NCBI RefSeq assembly: GCF_023502425.1
Contig: NZ_JAMFMA010000002.1
Span: 1,054,001-1,118,000, forward strand
Direction: 5' to 3'
Origin: Flagellimonas spongiicola
Lineage (GTDB): Bacteria > Bacteroidota > Bacteroidia > Flavobacteriales > Flavobacteriaceae
DNA: 64,000 nt
The notes beneath the pieces were generated by a model. The model made no database searches. It worked only from the letters and a program-made list of their open reading frames with translations, and was not told the origin of the DNA. How positions within the stretch are numbered: the first letter of the stretch is position 1; each line of letters starts with the position of its first letter. Positions 63,791 through 64,000 of this stretch are shown piece after piece. The translations under genes and the position numbers were made by a program.

Positions 63791-64000
63791 TTAATCTATT
63801 CCAATGGTTTTACTTCTTTTCTCAAATAGCAGATTGTCTTTCCATTTGCCAGCAAGTTTGCCAACGCGCTCGCGCCTACCAATGTATCGAAAGCCTACTT
63901 TTTCATGTAGTTTTATACTAGCTTCATTTTCTGGGAATACCCCAGATTGAAGCGTCCAATAACCTGCGTTTTCACTGGTTTCAATAAGTTTTTGCAAGAG
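63791..64000 (-). CDS. GNAT acetyltransferase, ArsN1-like, cut by right edge
   Basis: Only the C-terminal about 70 residues are in the window; the frame is open to the right edge. It carries VFPENEASIKLHEKVGFRYI and GRRERVGKLAGKWKD, as in phosphinothricin/ArsN1 acetyltransferases that detoxify arsinothricin. Neighbouring arsC supports an arsenic island that continues to the right. Confidence 0.75.
   Translation of the reverse strand, partial: LLQKLIETSENAGYWTLQSGVFPENEASIKLHEKVGFRYIGRRERVGKLAGKWKDNLLFEKRSKTIGID

Overview
The window looks like a chromosomal segment of a marine member of the Flavobacteriaceae (Bacteroidota). The evidence is the A+T-rich DNA, promoters of the Bacteroidota form TTG-N18-21-TAnnTTTG, lipoproteins with acidic residues after the lipobox Cys, a type IX secretion (T9SS) sorting tail, a laminarinase-type polysaccharide utilisation locus (PUL), the PdeM/Lhr pair, a fused OlsF-type acyltransferase and many flavobacterial accessory families. 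No tRNA, rRNA, IS element, phage or CRISPR array was seen. The species cannot be fixed from the sequence.

Layout. (1) 1-11188, minus strand: a glycan utilisation locus, probably for beta-1,3-glucan. It holds a truncated PKD surface lipoprotein with three 175-residue tandem repeats, a GH16 laminarinase-like lipoprotein, a lipoprotein sharing the repeat domain, a clan GH-A glycosidase fused to an outer-membrane-type beta-barrel, and a membrane-spanning sensor/LuxR regulator. (2) 11316-21187: a serine hydrolase, an AraC regulator with membrane segments, moaE-moaC, an SDR-type threonine dehydrogenase, small secreted proteins, a TPR protein and a large membrane M28 peptidase. (3) 21310-27351: a CBS protein, a Qnr-like pentapeptide protein, an SDR/TetR module with three matching operators and two full promoters, a SIMPL protein, glycerate kinase and a GNAT. 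(4) 26755-29165: an alkylation-response operon (AraC-MGMT fusion, 2OG-Fe(II) oxygenase, stand-alone Ada metal-binding domain, GNAT) with a clear promoter. (5) 29345-34084: a LytTR regulator, a secreted ASPIC/UnbV protein, a Tat-exported molybdopterin hydroxylase large subunit without its iron-sulphur partner, and a 46-residue membrane peptide. (6) 34341-43286: a short SSB, a Cys-rich small protein, ferritin, a PAP2 phosphatase, an HDAC-like deacylase, metG and a T9SS-linked DUF1800/DUF1501 pair. (7) 43455-51453: YraN, an ACT-like protein, a DUF3352-like/MORN protein, an HxlR regulator with a divergent target, a serine hydrolase, a Dph6-like ATPase and an XRE-membrane regulator. (8) 51454-64000: mfd, pdeM, an Lhr-type helicase, terB-like, fbp, a GNAT-lysC pair, olsF-like, and an arsenate reductase with an ArsN-like acetyltransferase cut by the right edge.

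How parts fit. The PUL proteins would bind and cut glucan at the cell surface under control of the sensor-regulator at 8375-11188. moaE/moaC could supply cofactor to the molybdoenzyme at 31725-33923. Mfd, PdeM/Lhr and the Ada-type operon form a DNA-repair-rich background. Gene density is high; the only stretch over 300 bases between large genes (33924-34340) contains a small ORF and the ssb control region.
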